Notes: generated by a model from the sequence alone, not told the origin. A stretch of 64,000 nt of DNA from Nocardioides marmoriginsengisoli (GCF_003725695.1 NZ_RJSE01000007.1:186001-250000), one strand, 5' to 3'; shown: positions 17,096 through 25,463, counted from the stretch's first letter. Translations and numbers: made by a program.

Positions 17096-18925
17096 GTGTC
17101 TGGCCCTGACGGCACCCCAGAACCCAGCCCCGGTTCGAGCCCAGATTCAGGCCGGGAACCGACGCCGGACAAGGCGCCCGGTCGGCGTCGCGCTGTCCCC
17201 GAGCGGGCCTCCCGGGCGAGCGGCGGCGTTCCCGGGCCGGCGTACAGCCGGGCCCGCCCGGCGGCCCGCCCGGCCTCGCGGCCGCCGTCGGCCACCGCCT
17301 ATCCGGTGCTGCCCGCCTCGGAGCGACCGGCCGCGCGCCCGGCGCGACGCCGTGCCGACACCCCTCGCTTTCCGTACGGCTCCGACCCGCTGACGGACCC
17401 GTACGGGATCCCGGCGATCACGACGCCGCACGCGCCCCGACACGCGGCAGCCCGTCCGCTCGCGGACGTCGGCCCGCCGGAGGTCGCGCCCGCGCCCGTC
17501 CCGGAGGCGGCCCCGATCGAGGCCCAGGTCGAGGCCCCGTTCGAAGCACAGGTCGAGGCACCGGTCGTCGAGCCGGAGGCGACGATCGCGCACGCCGAGC
17601 CGGAGCCTGCTGTCCAGGAATCGGCCCAGGAACCGGCCCCTGGGCCCGCCCACGAGCCGGCCCCCGAGCCCGCCCCGGTCCTGAGGACCCGGGTGAAGCC
17701 GGCGCCGGCCCGGTTGCGCCGTCGCGGCGAGGGCCGGGTCAAGCCCGCGGTCGCTCCGCCCGTCGCGGCGCCGCTGACCGATCGTGCCGCGGCCCCGGCC
17801 GCGCCGGCTGTGAAGGCTCCGCGGACCACCCGGAAGCAGGACCGGGCCCCGGCCCCGCCGCGCGTCCCGGCGACCAATCCCTCGGCCTCGCGGGTGAGCA
17901 GCCCGGCGAAGCCGGCGACCACCGTCGTGGCCGACCCGCACGCCGCCCGGCCGACCGATCGCGAGTGGTGGGTGATCCTGCTCCTCGCCGGAGCGGTGGG
18001 CATCGCCCTGGTGCGGATCGCCCCCGACCTTCCCGACGTGATCCGCCAGGTCGGTGCCGTCCTTGTCTCCGGAGCGCTCGCCTGGGGCCTCGCGGTCCGG
18101 ACCGGCGGACGGCCGATATGGGCGACCGGCCTGGCCAGCGCCCTGGCGATCGGCGCCGTGGTCTCCGACTGGCAACCGCTGACCGCGGGAGCGGCGGTCG
18201 GGACCGGTGTGCTCGCGGCGACGCTCGCCATCATGGTCACCCGGCCGGCCGCCAACTTCGGGATCGCGATCCGCGAGGTGCTGATCGCCACCGGGGTCGC
18301 CTGGCTGGGCGCGCTGGGCGTGGTCGGCTACGGGCCGGCGGAGAGCCCGGACGTGGACGTCGAGAAGTTCGAGTACGCCGTCCTGGCGCTCGCGCTCGTC
18401 GGCGCGTTCGCGCTGGTGTACCGCCTCGGCGCCGGTCTGCACGGCCTCGGCCGGCGCGGGTACGTCGTCGCCGGCGGGGCCGTGCTGATGCTGGTCTTCG
18501 CGCTCGCGTACAGCGAGGCGATCGCGCAGTGGGGGTCGCGCGACATTGTCGGGGTGGGCGACGACATCCGGGACTGGACCAAGTCGACCCTCGGCGCGGT
18601 GCCGCACCCGATCGTGGCGCTCCTCGGCTACCCGGCCCTGGTCTGGGGCGTCTTCATGCGGGCCCGGCGCCGGCAGGGCTGGTGGGTGTGCGCGTTCGGC
18701 GTGGCCGCGACCGCGCCGTCGACGACGCGCCTGCTGGCCGCGAACGTCGATGTCTCGAACGTGACTCTCGGCGCGCTCTACAGCTTCCTCGTCGGCATCG
18801 CCGTCGGGTACCTGGTGATCCGGGTCGAGCAGTCGTTCACCGGCACCCACGGTCGCCGGGCACGTCGCGACGAGGAGGCCGAGGCGCACCGGCCGGAGCC
18901 GCGTCGGACCCGCCCGCTGCACTGA
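17096..18925 (+). CDS. Large membrane protein with a disordered Pro/Ala/Glu-rich N-terminus
   Basis: The 609-residue product has about 290 N-terminal residues of low-complexity Pro/Ala/Glu/Arg sequence, including the imperfect repeat APFEAQVEAPV and EPAPGPAHEPAPEPAP. About ten hydrophobic helices follow (about 295-580), starting WWVILLLAGAVGIALVRIAP, and then a charged tail. No transport or enzyme family is recognised. GTG 17096 is preferred because GAAGGTGG sits just upstream; GTG 17087 is an in-frame alternative. Confidence 0.7.
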   Translation: MSGPDGTPEPSPGSSPDSGREPTPDKAPGRRRAVPERASRASGGVPGPAYSRARPAARPASRPPSATAYPVLPASERPAARPARRRADTPRFPYGSDPLTDPYGIPAITTPHAPRHAAARPLADVGPPEVAPAPVPEAAPIEAQVEAPFEAQVEAPVVEPEATIAHAEPEPAVQESAQEPAPGPAHEPAPEPAPVLRTRVKPAPARLRRRGEGRVKPAVAPPVAAPLTDRAAAPAAPAVKAPRTTRKQDRAPAPPRVPATNPSASRVSSPAKPATTVVADPHAARPTDREWWVILLLAGAVGIALVRIAPDLPDVIRQVGAVLVSGALAWGLAVRTGGRPIWATGLASALAIGAVVSDWQPLTAGAAVGTGVLAATLAIMVTRPAANFGIAIREVLIATGVAWLGALGVVGYGPAESPDVDVEKFEYAVLALALVGAFALVYRLGAGLHGLGRRGYVVAGGAVLMLVFALAYSEAIAQWGSRDIVGVGDDIRDWTKSTLGAVPHPIVALLGYPALVWGVFMRARRRQGWWVCAFGVAATAPSTTRLLAANVDVSNVTLGALYSFLVGIAVGYLVIRVEQSFTGTHGRRARRDEEAEAHRPEPRRTRPLH

Positions 18926-18928
18926 TCG

Positions 18929-18963
18929 CTTCTCTGGCCATTTCTCTGGCCGCTTCTCTGGCC
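18929..18963 (+). repeat. Three tandem copies of a TTCTCTGGCC unit
   Basis: Between the membrane-protein stop and the biotinyl-carrier gene, TTCTCTGGCC recurs three times at about 12-base spacing. It is non-coding and too short and few for a CRISPR; probably a slippage product. Confidence 0.6.
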
Positions 18964-19012
18964 GCCGTACCGAACGCGCGGGTAACCGGACGCGACGGCT
19001 AAGGTCAGGAGC

Positions 19013-19240
19013 ATGGCTGTGACGACCACCGAGATCCTCGCCGAGATGGTCGCCAGCGTGCTGTCGATCGCCGTGTCCCCCGGGGACAGCGTCGAAGCCG
19101 GCGGCACGGTGATGCTGCTGGAGTCGATGAAGATGGAGATCCCGGTGCTCGCCGAGGCGGCCGGTGTCGTCCGCGAGGTCCGGGTGGTCCCGGGCGACGT
19201 CATCCAGGAGGGCGACGTCCTGGCCGTTCTGGAGCACTGA
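19013..19240 (+). CDS. Biotin/lipoyl-binding carrier protein
   Basis: The 75-residue protein is a stand-alone biotinyl domain. ESMKMEIPV (about 42-50) holds the Lys that would be biotinylated, flanked by conserved glycines (SPGDSVEAGGTVMLLE, VVPGDVIQEGDVLAVLE). Such free-standing BCCP-like proteins occur in actinomycetes, usually linked to acyl-CoA carboxylases, but no carboxylase gene lies nearby, so the partner is unknown. ATG 19013 sits just downstream of an AGGAGC ribosome site. Confidence 0.9.
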   Translation: MAVTTTEILAEMVASVLSIAVSPGDSVEAGGTVMLLESMKMEIPVLAEAAGVVREVRVVPGDVIQEGDVLAVLEH

Positions 19241-19261
19241 GGCTCTAGACTCGACCCCGGC

Positions 19262-19278
19262 AACGGGCCTGGCCCGTT
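19262..19278 (+). terminator. Hairpin after the biotinyl-carrier gene
   Basis: AACGGGCC-T-GGCCCGTT is a perfect inverted repeat (practical stem six with a short loop) 21 bp past the stop and directly before the tRNA. No U tract follows. Confidence 0.45.
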
Positions 19279-19283
19279 CACCT

Positions 19284-19368
19284 GGAGGGGTGCCGGAGCG
19301 GCCGATCGGAATCGCCTTGAAAGCGATCGTAGGGAAACCTACCGGGGGTTCGAATCCCTCCCCCTCTG
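19284..19368 (+). tRNA. tRNA-Ser (anticodon UGA)
   Basis: This 85-nt class II tRNA has acceptor GGAGGGG paired with CCCCTCT, anticodon stem TCGC/GCGA around CTTGAAA (anticodon TGA, reads UCA), an extended variable arm GTAGGGAAACCTAC and T-arm GGGGGTTCGAATCCC-type. The discriminator is G and CCA is not encoded. Confidence 0.95.
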
Positions 19369-19401
19369 CGGATGGTCGGGTAGGCGGCTGCTGTTGAACC
19401 C

Positions 19402-20112
19402 CTAGAGAGCCGGTGGCGGCGCGGTCGCGCGCAGTGTCGACGACGCCGCGCTCACCGGCGGTCGCACGACCTCGATCCGCGCGGCCGCGAGCACCTCGGT
19501 CACGGGGACGGACGCTCCCGCGGGCCGGCGCCTCGACGGCACCCCGCTCGGCCCGAACACCGCCAGCGAGCGGGCGCTGCGCCCGAGGGTGAAGCGCGGC
19601 GGGTAGACGATGCTGTCGAAGCCGGCCCGGTCGAAAGCCGCCGCCCAGTCCTGGGTGATCGAGTAGATCCCGGTCCCGGACCAGAGCGACCGGGTGATCC
19701 AGCGGTCGGCCGCCTTGACCGGGAGGTTCGCGGATCGCGTCGTGCTCACTCCGGCCTCGGTGACCACAACCGGCCCATCCTGGGTCGTCAGCACCGCCTC
19801 GAGCACCGACATCCGCCCCGCACGCTTCACGACCTGGGTCCCCAGTCGCTCCCGCACGGCCGCCTCCCGGGTGTTCGCGACGTAGCAGGTCCCGCGCGGC
19901 GCGGGCAGGTCGAAGCGCCCGAACGCCGCCGGGGGATCGCCGGCGGACGAGAAGTACCAGCATCCGTGGTCCGCTCCGCCGCGGTCGGCGTGGCATCGGT
20001 ACCAGGTCCCGCTGATCCGACGAGCCGGGAACCCGGCGAGCCCCGACGGGTCGAGTGGCTGCTCGTGGTGCGTGTCGCCGCGGTCGGCTCGTGCGGTCAC
20101 CGAGCCGGTCAA
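19402..20112 (-). CDS. RES-domain protein, probable NAD-degrading toxin
   Basis: The 236-residue protein has the layout of RES-domain toxins (MbcT/ParT-like): an early Arg in GTWYRCHADRG, an aromatic/Gly segment CWYFSSAGDPPAAFGRFDLP, then CYVANTREAAVRERLG with the Glu, and a later Ser-bearing region SGTGIYSITQDWAAAFDRAG. Known members phosphorolyse NAD+ or ADP-ribosylate targets. Its ATG overlaps the antitoxin-like gene stop (20109-20112), the usual antitoxin-then-toxin order. It ends 33 bp from the tRNA-Ser gene. Toxin activity is inferred from family and context. Confidence 0.75.
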   Translation of the reverse strand: MTGSVTARADRGDTHHEQPLDPSGLAGFPARRISGTWYRCHADRGGADHGCWYFSSAGDPPAAFGRFDLPAPRGTCYVANTREAAVRERLGTQVVKRAGRMSVLEAVLTTQDGPVVVTEAGVSTTRSANLPVKAADRWITRSLWSGTGIYSITQDWAAAFDRAGFDSIVYPPRFTLGRSARSLAVFGPSGVPSRRRPAGASVPVTEVLAAARIEVVRPPVSAASSTLRATAPPPAL

Positions 20113-20702
20113 GCCGCCAACGCCGCCATGTCGTGCGCCGCCAGCGCGGCGACCGTGTGCGGGTCGGTGCCCTCGCGGAGCGCCGTACGGGGTGACCGGC
20201 CGTCCAGGTCCGGGTGCTCCGAGGTCAGCCAGACACCAGCCACCCAGCCGTCCGATCCGCGCAGGGCCTTGAGCACCGGTGCGAGCGCGGGGTGGATACG
20301 ACCGTCGCCGGTGAACTGCCAGGCGGGATACAACCAGGGGCCGTCGCCCGACCGCATCGCCAGGACGGTCTCGGATCGGCGGCGATCGGCGAGAGCCTGC
20401 TTGCTGATCCCGCCCAGCTGCCTGATCGCCCCGTCGGAGGCGTAGAACGGCGCGAGGTCCGCGAAGTGCGGATCCAGCTCGTCGGGCACGTCCGGGAGGG
20501 TCTGGGCCAGCAGATCGGCGAGCGCCTCGGGGGACGGCAGCGTCGCACCGGTCGCGGCGATCCGCTCAATGCGCCGCCGCAGCGTCTCCCGGAGGTCGGC
20601 GACGACCTCCTCGGCGTACTTGTCCGCGGTGGACCGCCGAGTCGTGGCGCGACGCGCGGTCGCCCGGCCCGTGTTCTGGAACGACACGACGTACTGGCTC
20701 AT
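20109..20702 (-). CDS. Xre/MbcA-type antitoxin partner of the RES protein
   Basis: The 197-residue protein has a helix-turn-helix-like stretch (about 95-125, LGGISKQALADRRRSETVLA). Its C-terminal domain (about 150-195, WLTSEHPDLDGRSPRTALREG) matches the MbcA/ParS toxin-binding (DUF2384) pattern, in which WL...P...L.G.SP..L...G is conserved. It is therefore a likely autorepressing antitoxin. AGGAGG lies 6 bases upstream of ATG 20702. Iterated repeats at 20733-20794 upstream may be its operator. Confidence 0.75.
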   Translation of the reverse strand: MSQYVVSFQNTGRATARRATTRRSTADKYAEEVVADLRETLRRRIERIAATGATLPSPEALADLLAQTLPDVPDELDPHFADLAPFYASDGAIRQLGGISKQALADRRRSETVLAMRSGDGPWLYPAWQFTGDGRIHPALAPVLKALRGSDGWVAGVWLTSEHPDLDGRSPRTALREGTDPHTVAALAAHDMAALAA

Positions 20703-20732
20703 CGCTGACCTCCTCTCTCGCCGTCACGACGC

Positions 20733-20794
20733 ACCCGGTCAAGGTGGTCAAGGTTCGAGACCAGGGTATCAACCCGGTCAAGGCGGTCAAGGTT
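20733..20794 (-). promoter_or_regulatory. Two 23-bp direct repeats (four CCTTGACC units), likely TA operator/promoter
   Basis: Near-identical copies lie at 20733-20755 and 20772-20794 (one mismatch), 39 bp apart. On the minus strand each reads AACCTTGACCRCCTTGACCG, that is two CCTTGACC units at 9-bp spacing. TTGACC resembles a -35 box, with GATACC as a possible -10. The array lies 31-92 bp upstream of the antitoxin start. It looks like the binding array of the antitoxin. Confidence 0.6.
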
Positions 20795-20851
20795 GGCGTC
20801 GCCGGCGCAGGCGAACGCCACCGGCCGGTACGGCCGGGTGCTGCGCCGGAC

Positions 20852-21208
20852 CTACTCCGAGCCGCCGATCTCCATCGACACCGAGTCGTAGACCAGGTCG
20901 TGGACCTTCTGCCGGTAGTGCTCGACGTCGAGCAGCAGTCGCTTCACCTCGGTCGCCACCCGTTCGGTGTCGAGCCGGTCCAGCAGGCCGTTCCCGAGCG
21001 CGGTGATCCGCCCGATGAGCTGCTGGCGCTCGCGATCGCTGGCCCCGCTGCGTGCGGCCAGCCAGCCGTCCCAGGAGGCGAAGCGTTCATCGCTCAGCGC
21101 TTCGCGGACGGCGGCGAGCTGTTGTCGTGCCATCAGCCGCCAGCTGGCCGCGTTCCGGCTGGCCCGCAGTGTTCCCTGCAGGTCTGCGATTGCGGTCTCA
21201 AGCGTCAT
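20852..21208 (-). CDS. Small helical hypothetical protein upstream of the TA pair
   Basis: The 118-residue protein is predicted to be nearly all helix, with many Arg/Glu/Leu residues (MTLETAIADLQGTLRASRNA, then ERVATEVKRLLLDVEHYRQK) and an ending SVSMEIGGSE. No family is recognised. ATG 21208 is preferred over the longer frame at 21241 because GGAGG lies 9 bases upstream. It is co-oriented with the RES/Xre pair, 149 bp upstream of it, with the repeats between. It could be an accessory component or unrelated. Confidence 0.65.
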   Translation of the reverse strand: MTLETAIADLQGTLRASRNAASWRLMARQQLAAVREALSDERFASWDGWLAARSGASDRERQQLIGRITALGNGLLDRLDTERVATEVKRLLLDVEHYRQKVHDLVYDSVSMEIGGSE

Positions 21209-21359
21209 GAGCCACCACCTCCACGAGGATCGTCCGTGCACAGTGGGAGTCTTGAGTGTGACTCAGGGCACACCCGGAGACAAGGCCTGGGACGTGATTG
21301 AAGAGTCAAGGTCCTGACCCGGTGGGCGAGCGGCGCCGCGGACCCGATGTAATCGGGGG

Positions 21360-21821
21360 ATGAGCACCTCGACCCAGCGCGACTACGGGCTTGCCCCGCA
21401 ACTCCGGGCCCGCCTGATGGGGGCGTTCCTCGCCGTCATCGGCGTCGTCCTGCTGGTGATGACGGTGGTCGTGCTGGCCTTCTCGCTGCCCGGCGACGTG
21501 CTCAGCGGGCTGGTGATCCTGATCGTGATCGGGATCTTCACCCTTGGCTTCCTGCTCGGGAAGCGCTGGTACGTCGTCCGCCTGGACGAGGTCGGCTACC
21601 AGGTGCGCTTCGTCCGCGGCGTCGGTACGGCGACCGCCCGCTGGGTCGAGGTCGAGGACCTGGCGACGACGTACGTGCACGAGGAGGAGTGCGTGCTCCT
21701 CCGGCTCCGGGACGGCCGCTCGACGACGATCCCGGTAAACCTGATCGAGGGCGACCGCGAGGAGTTCGTCGATGAACTCCGGGCCCGGCTCGGCGGCGCG
21801 AACCGCCGGCGACCCGCCTGA
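21360..21821 (+). CDS. Small membrane protein with C-terminal PH-like cytoplasmic domain
   Basis: The 153-residue protein has two adjacent membrane helices (about 20-42 LMGAFLAVIGVVLLVMTVVV and 47-66) and a beta-rich cytoplasmic region (about 68-145: YVVRLDEVGYQVRFVRGVG, RSTTIPVNLIEGDREEFVDE) resembling bacterial PH-like domains. Function unknown. It starts at ATG 21360 after GGGGG. It lies just before tRNA-Ser(GCU). Confidence 0.7.
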   Translation: MSTSTQRDYGLAPQLRARLMGAFLAVIGVVLLVMTVVVLAFSLPGDVLSGLVILIVIGIFTLGFLLGKRWYVVRLDEVGYQVRFVRGVGTATARWVEVEDLATTYVHEEECVLLRLRDGRSTTIPVNLIEGDREEFVDELRARLGGANRRRPA

Positions 21822-21878
21822 TTCCGGGGTCGATTTCCTCAGCCGGTCCCCGGGTGGGTAACCTGTCCCTCGCGTTCT

Positions 21879-21970
21879 GGAGGCGTCGCCTAGTCCGGTT
21901 TATGGCGCCCGCCTGCTAAGCGGGTTCAGGTTAATCCCTGTCGGGGGTTCAAATCCCCCCGCCTCCGCCA
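21879..21970 (+). tRNA. tRNA-Ser (anticodon GCU)
   Basis: This class II tRNA has acceptor GGAGGCG perfectly paired with CGCCTCC, anticodon stem CCCGC/GCGGG around CTGCTAA (anticodon GCT), a long variable arm, T-loop GTTCAAA, discriminator G and an encoded CCA. Confidence 0.96.
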
Positions 21971-21978
21971 GATGCACC

Positions 21979-22012
21979 GAGAACCCCGCCCAGGAGTCTG
22001 AGCGGGGTTCTC
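21979..22012 (+). terminator. Rho-independent-type hairpin after tRNA-Ser
   Basis: GAGAACCCCGC and GCGGGGTTCTC form a perfect 11-bp stem with a 12-base loop, 9 bases after the tRNA CCA. Confidence 0.8.
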
Positions 22013-22035
22013 TGCTTCCCGCCGATTGCATGAAC

Positions 22036-22048
22036 TTGCAGGAAGGTG
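22036..22048 (+). promoter_or_regulatory. TTGCAGG-N3-GTG motif upstream of the secreted peptide gene
   Basis: TTGCAGGAAGGTG lies about 115 bp upstream of the peptide start. The same TTGCAGG-N3-GTG pattern recurs on the minus strand at 23539-23551 just upstream of the facing LuxR-type regulator. It sits within an imperfect inverted repeat (TTGCATGAA ... TTCATGAGGCAA). Shared control is a hypothesis. Confidence 0.35.
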
Positions 22049-22161
22049 CAGTGCATCTTCATGAGGCAACTGGTCTACTACCCCGCCCAGCCCGGAACAG
22101 GGAGGATAAGGACATCCGGCTGCGTCCCCCGAGTGGCCGGCACAATTGAAGGACACCACCC

Positions 22162-22368
22162 ATGAGAAAGCCGAAGTACCTCGCCCGCCTTGCGGTGGCC
22201 GCGATCCTCACCACCAGTGCCTTCGCAGGGATGTCGGGCCCCGCGAATGCTGCTGATGACAGCTCGACCGCCGATACCGCCACCACCAGTTGGAGCATTC
22301 CGAAGGGCGACGGCGGCACCAAGGGTGGTGGATACACCACCTTCCGATGGGACACCGGCTGGGGCTGA
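22162..22368 (+). CDS. Small secreted peptide precursor
   Basis: The 68-residue precursor has a classic signal peptide (basic MRKPKY, hydrophobic LAVAAILTTSAFAG, AxA site at PANA/ADD), leaving about 38 residues. The mature part is polar (ADDSSTADTATT) and then ends in an aromatic/glycine-rich tail, SWSIPKGDGGTKGGGYTTFR then WDTGWG. There are no cysteines, so no disulfide or lanthionine rings. A GAAGGA ribosome site lies 9 bases upstream of ATG 22162. It faces the LuxR-type regulator across a shared terminator. A signalling or modified peptide is possible; no family is recognised. Confidence 0.65.
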   Translation: MRKPKYLARLAVAAILTTSAFAGMSGPANAADDSSTADTATTSWSIPKGDGGTKGGGYTTFRWDTGWG

Positions 22369-22453
22369 CCCGGCGCACAACTGAAGACTCGAGACGAGGA
22401 CTTACGTCACCCCCCAGATCGTTTGTCACGCCTTCTCGGCCCGTCTCGTGACC

Positions 22454-22485
22454 AAGAGCGGAGAGCACCCCCACTCTCCGCTCTT
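22454..22485. terminator. Bidirectional terminator between peptide and regulator genes
   Basis: AAGAGCGGAGAG and CTCTCCGCTCTT form a perfect 12-bp stem with an 8-base loop, placed between the convergent genes at 22162-22368 and 22512-23525. Confidence 0.85.
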
Positions 22486-22511
22486 GTCATGTCCGGAGGC
22501 GGGTGCGGCCG

Positions 22512-23525
22512 TCAGTGGTCGGGGGAGTTCTTGGCGCGGGACTTCTCGCGGATCTCCTGCTGCGCGATCGCGTACCCGAGCTGGAACCGGGTCTCGACGC
22601 CGTACTCGGCCTTCAAGGACGCGATGTACCCGGCGTAGGTCCGGGTGCTGACTCCCACCCGCTTCGCGCTGGCGTTGTCGCTGTGCCCCTCGACCAGCAT
22701 CCGCACCGTCATGTTGTGGACGTCGTCGGCGATCTCGCGCTCGGTGGTCGACTCGCGGTCGGTGAAGACGTGCGCCCGCTCCCAGAACCGCTCGAAGATG
22801 TCGGCGAGGTAGGCGACCAGGCCGGGGTCGTGGATCACGACGGCGACATCGGTGCCGACCGCTCCGGGCACGATCGCCAGCCTCCGGTCGATCACGATCA
22901 GCCGGTTGAAGAACTCGTCCAGGGTGCGGACCTCGGCGCCCGACCGGGTGACCGCGTCCACGTAGTCGCGGGTGGCAACGCTCCGCCGCGCCGAGTGCTG
23001 GTAGAGCGTGCGCATCCGCACGCCCCGGCTCAACGCACGCTTGTCCCGCTCCAGGGCGACGTCCAGGATCTCCGGCGAGCGGGCGCCGTCGGGCTGGGCG
23101 GTGAGCAGCTCGTCCTCGGCGTCGCCGACGGCGGCGGTCAGGAAGCGGTTGATGTTCGGCAGCCCCCGGAGCTCGACGATCGGCAGGTCGCTGGGGGCGG
23201 TACGGCGGAACGCCAGCCCCAGCTCGGCGAAGGTGGTCGCCCAGCCGGTCGACTCGGCCAGGAGCTCGGCGGCGCGCTGACCCATCGGCGCGACCACGCG
23301 GGACTGCACGATCGCCGGGTCGACCGGGAGGTAGCGGTCGGTCGACGGGTCCAGGGCGAGCAGGCCCAGGTCGAGGAGGAACGCGAACGAGTCGTGGTCA
23401 CCGGCGCCCTCGGCGATCCGCCGGTCGTCACGCGCGATCGAGCCTTCGACGACGATCTTCTGGTAGAGGTCGCCTGCATCGTTCTGCAACAGCTCGCGGT
23501 GGCGGGCATCGAACTCAGCGCTCAT
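22512..23525 (-). CDS. LuxR-type HTH regulator with N-terminal TrmB/PLD-like sensor region
   Basis: The 337-residue protein has an N-terminal helical/winged-helix-like part (about 35-110), then a central phospholipase-D-like, TrmB-style region (about 130-245: VALERDKRALSRGVRMRTLY, then RLIVIDRRLAIVPG). A C-terminal LuxR-type HTH follows (about 270-325: MTVRMLVEGHSDNASAKRVG, STRTYAGYIASLKAEYG). This architecture is typical of an actinomycete regulator group with unknown ligands. It faces the secreted peptide gene across a shared terminator and carries the same TTGCAGG-N3-GTG motif in its promoter. Confidence 0.75.
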   Translation of the reverse strand: MSAEFDARHRELLQNDAGDLYQKIVVEGSIARDDRRIAEGAGDHDSFAFLLDLGLLALDPSTDRYLPVDPAIVQSRVVAPMGQRAAELLAESTGWATTFAELGLAFRRTAPSDLPIVELRGLPNINRFLTAAVGDAEDELLTAQPDGARSPEILDVALERDKRALSRGVRMRTLYQHSARRSVATRDYVDAVTRSGAEVRTLDEFFNRLIVIDRRLAIVPGAVGTDVAVVIHDPGLVAYLADIFERFWERAHVFTDRESTTEREIADDVHNMTVRMLVEGHSDNASAKRVGVSTRTYAGYIASLKAEYGVETRFQLGYAIAQQEIREKSRAKNSPDH

Positions 23526-23538
23526 CTGTCCGATTATT

Positions 23539-23551
23539 CACAAACCTGCAA
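23539..23551 (-). promoter_or_regulatory. TTGCAGG-N3-GTG motif in the regulator promoter
   Basis: Minus-strand TTGCAGGTTTGTG lies 14-26 bp upstream of the regulator ATG, followed by an AT-rich GAATAAT that may be the -10. It matches the motif at 22036-22048. Confidence 0.35.
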
Positions 23552-23595
23552 CGCGTGGGTATCGACTAACCGGACAAGACCCGGTTCCACACGGA

Positions 23596-23630
23596 AACGA
23601 GGGCGGCATCCCCGGGATGCCGCCCTCGTT
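23596..23630. terminator. Strong terminator after pckG
   Basis: A 35-base perfect palindrome (17-bp arms, single central base) beginning AACGAGGGCGGCATCC lies 22 bp past the pckG stop. It separates pckG from the divergently transcribed regulator. Confidence 0.85.
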
Positions 23631-23651
23631 CCGGGTGCTCGGTCGTGCGAC

Positions 23652-25463
23652 CTAGAGGCCCAGGCGGGCCTTGAGGCCGTCGAGCTCGGTCCACAGCACG
23701 CTCGGCAGGTCGTCGCCGAACTTCTCGAACCACTCGGTGATCTGCGGGATCTCGGCCTTCCACTCCTCGACGTCGACCTTCAGCGCCTGCTCGAGCTGAG
23801 CCTCGGTCATGTCCAGGCCGTCGATGTCGAACGAGCCCGGCGCCGGGACGTGGCCGATCGGGGTCTCGACCGCGGCGGCCTGGCCGTCGATGCGCTCGAT
23901 GATCCACTTGAGCACCCGGCTGTTCTCACCGAAGCCCGGCCACAGGAACTTGCCGTCCTCGTCGAGCCGGAACCAGTTCACGTAGAAGATCTTGGGCATC
24001 TTGGACGCGTCGTTGTCCTTGCCCATGTTGATCCAGTGACCGAAGTAGTCGCCGGCGTTGTAGCCGATGAACGGGATCATCGCCATCGGGTCGCGGCGGA
24101 CGACACCGACCGCGCCGACCGCGGCGGCGGTGGTCTCCGAGGAGAGCGTCGCGCCGAGGAAGGTGCCGTGGGTCCAGTCCCGGGCCTCGGAGACCAGCGG
24201 GATCGTGGTCTTGCGGCGGCCGCCGAACAGGATCGCGTCGATCGGGACGCCGCGCGGGTCGTCGTACTCCGGGGCGAGCATGTCGCACTGCTTGATCGGG
24301 GTGCAGTAGCGGCTGTTCGGGTGGCTGGAGAGCTCGGTGGACTCCGGGGTCCAGGGCTCGCCCTTCCAGGAGGTCGCGCGCGCGGGCGGGTTCTCCAGGC
24401 CCTCCCACCAGACGTCGCCGTCCTCGGTGAGCGCGACGTTGGTGAAGACCGAGTTGCCCTTGTTGATGGTCTTCATCGCGTTCGGGTTGGTGTGCTCGTT
24501 GGTGCCCGGCGCGACACCGAAGAACCCGTACTCGGGGTTGACAGCCCACAGCCGGCCGTCCTCGCCGATCCGCATCCAGGCGATGTCGTCGCCGATGGCC
24601 TCGACCTTCCAGCCCGGGATCGTGGGGGAGAGCATCGCCAGGTTGGTCTTGCCGCACGCGGACGGGAACGCGGCGGCGACGTACTTGGTGACGCCGACCG
24701 GCGAGGTGAGCTTGAGGATCAGCATGTGCTCGGCCATCCAGCCCTCGTCGCGCGCCATCACGCTCGCGATCCGCAGCGCGTAGCACTTCTTGCCGAGCAG
24801 GGCGTTGCCGCCGTAGCCCGAGCCGAAGCTCCAGATCATCCGCTCCTCGGGGAACTGGACGATGTACTTGGTGTCGTTGCACGGCCAGGCGACGTCGGCC
24901 TGGCCCTCGGCGAGCGGGTGCCCGACGGAGTGCAGCGCGGGCACGAAGTCCGCACCGGTCTCCTCCATCTTGCGGAGCACGTTGGTGCCCATCCGAGCCA
25001 TCACGCGCATCGAGGCGACGACGTACGCCGAGTCGGTGATCTCCACGCCGAACATCGGCTTGTCGGCCTCCAGGTGGCCCATCACGAACGGGATCACGTA
25101 CATCGTCCGGCCCTTCATGCACCCCGCGTAGAGGTCGCGCATGAGGGTCTTCATCTCGTTCGGGTCCATCCAGTTGTTGGTGGGCCCGCAGTCCTTCTCG
25201 TCCACCGAGCAGATGAACGTCTTGTCCTCGACACGCGCCACGTCGGTGGGGTCGGAGGCGGCGTAGAACGAGTTCGGCTTCTTGCTCTCGTCCAGCTTGA
25301 CGAAGGTGCCGGTGCCGACCAGGAAGTCGGTGAGCTCGGTCCACTCGTCGTCGGAGCCGGTGCACCAGTGGATGGCGTCGGGCTGGGTCATCGCGGCGAC
25401 TTCGTCGACCCAGTCGAGGATGCCCTCGTGGGTGGTCGGCGCGGTCGTGATCTCGGCAGTCAT
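23652..25463 (-). CDS. pckG: Phosphoenolpyruvate carboxykinase (GTP)
   Basis: The 603-residue GTP-dependent PEPCK interconverts oxaloacetate and PEP in gluconeogenesis and anaplerosis. Visible signatures include the P-loop [12 protein letters not shown] (about 280-291), metal-site [13 protein letters not shown], and [14 protein letters not shown] followed by HPNSRY. Length fits the family. ATG 25463 is chosen because GAAAGGAA lies 8 bases upstream and [20 protein letters not shown] matches family N-termini; the much longer open frame upstream is not supported. Confidence 0.97.
   Translation of the reverse strand: MTAEITTAPTTHEGILDWVDEVAAMTQPDAIHWCTGSDDEWTELTDFLVGTGTFVKLDESKKPNSFYAASDPTDVARVEDKTFICSVDEKDCGPTNNWMDPNEMKTLMRDLYAGCMKGRTMYVIPFVMGHLEADKPMFGVEITDSAYVVASMRVMARMGTNVLRKMEETGADFVPALHSVGHPLAEGQADVAWPCNDTKYIVQFPEERMIWSFGSGYGGNALLGKKCYALRIASVMARDEGWMAEHMLILKLTSPVGVTKYVAAAFPSACGKTNLAMLSPTIPGWKVEAIGDDIAWMRIGEDGRLWAVNPEYGFFGVAPGTNEHTNPNAMKTINKGNSVFTNVALTEDGDVWWEGLENPPARATSWKGEPWTPESTELSSHPNSRYCTPIKQCDMLAPEYDDPRGVPIDAILFGGRRKTTIPLVSEARDWTHGTFLGATLSSETTAAAVGAVGVVRRDPMAMIPFIGYNAGDYFGHWINMGKDNDASKMPKIFYVNWFRLDEDGKFLWPGFGENSRVLKWIIERIDGQAAAVETPIGHVPAPGSFDIDGLDMTEAQLEQALKVDVEEWKAEIPQITEWFEKFGDDLPSVLWTELDGLKARLGL

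Noticed and set aside
17068-17109. 13-codon leader frame (GTG 17068) before the membrane protein
   Set aside because: It overlaps the main start region, has no leader features such as repeated rare codons or a hairpin, and is probably chance.
18929-18963. Possible CRISPR or minisatellite
   Set aside because: Only three 10-bp units with 2-base spacing, no spacers and no cas genes.
17147-19996. Long antisense frame (about 949 codons) crossing the membrane protein and tRNA-Ser
   Set aside because: It runs through a tRNA and two clear genes on the other strand and shows no domain.
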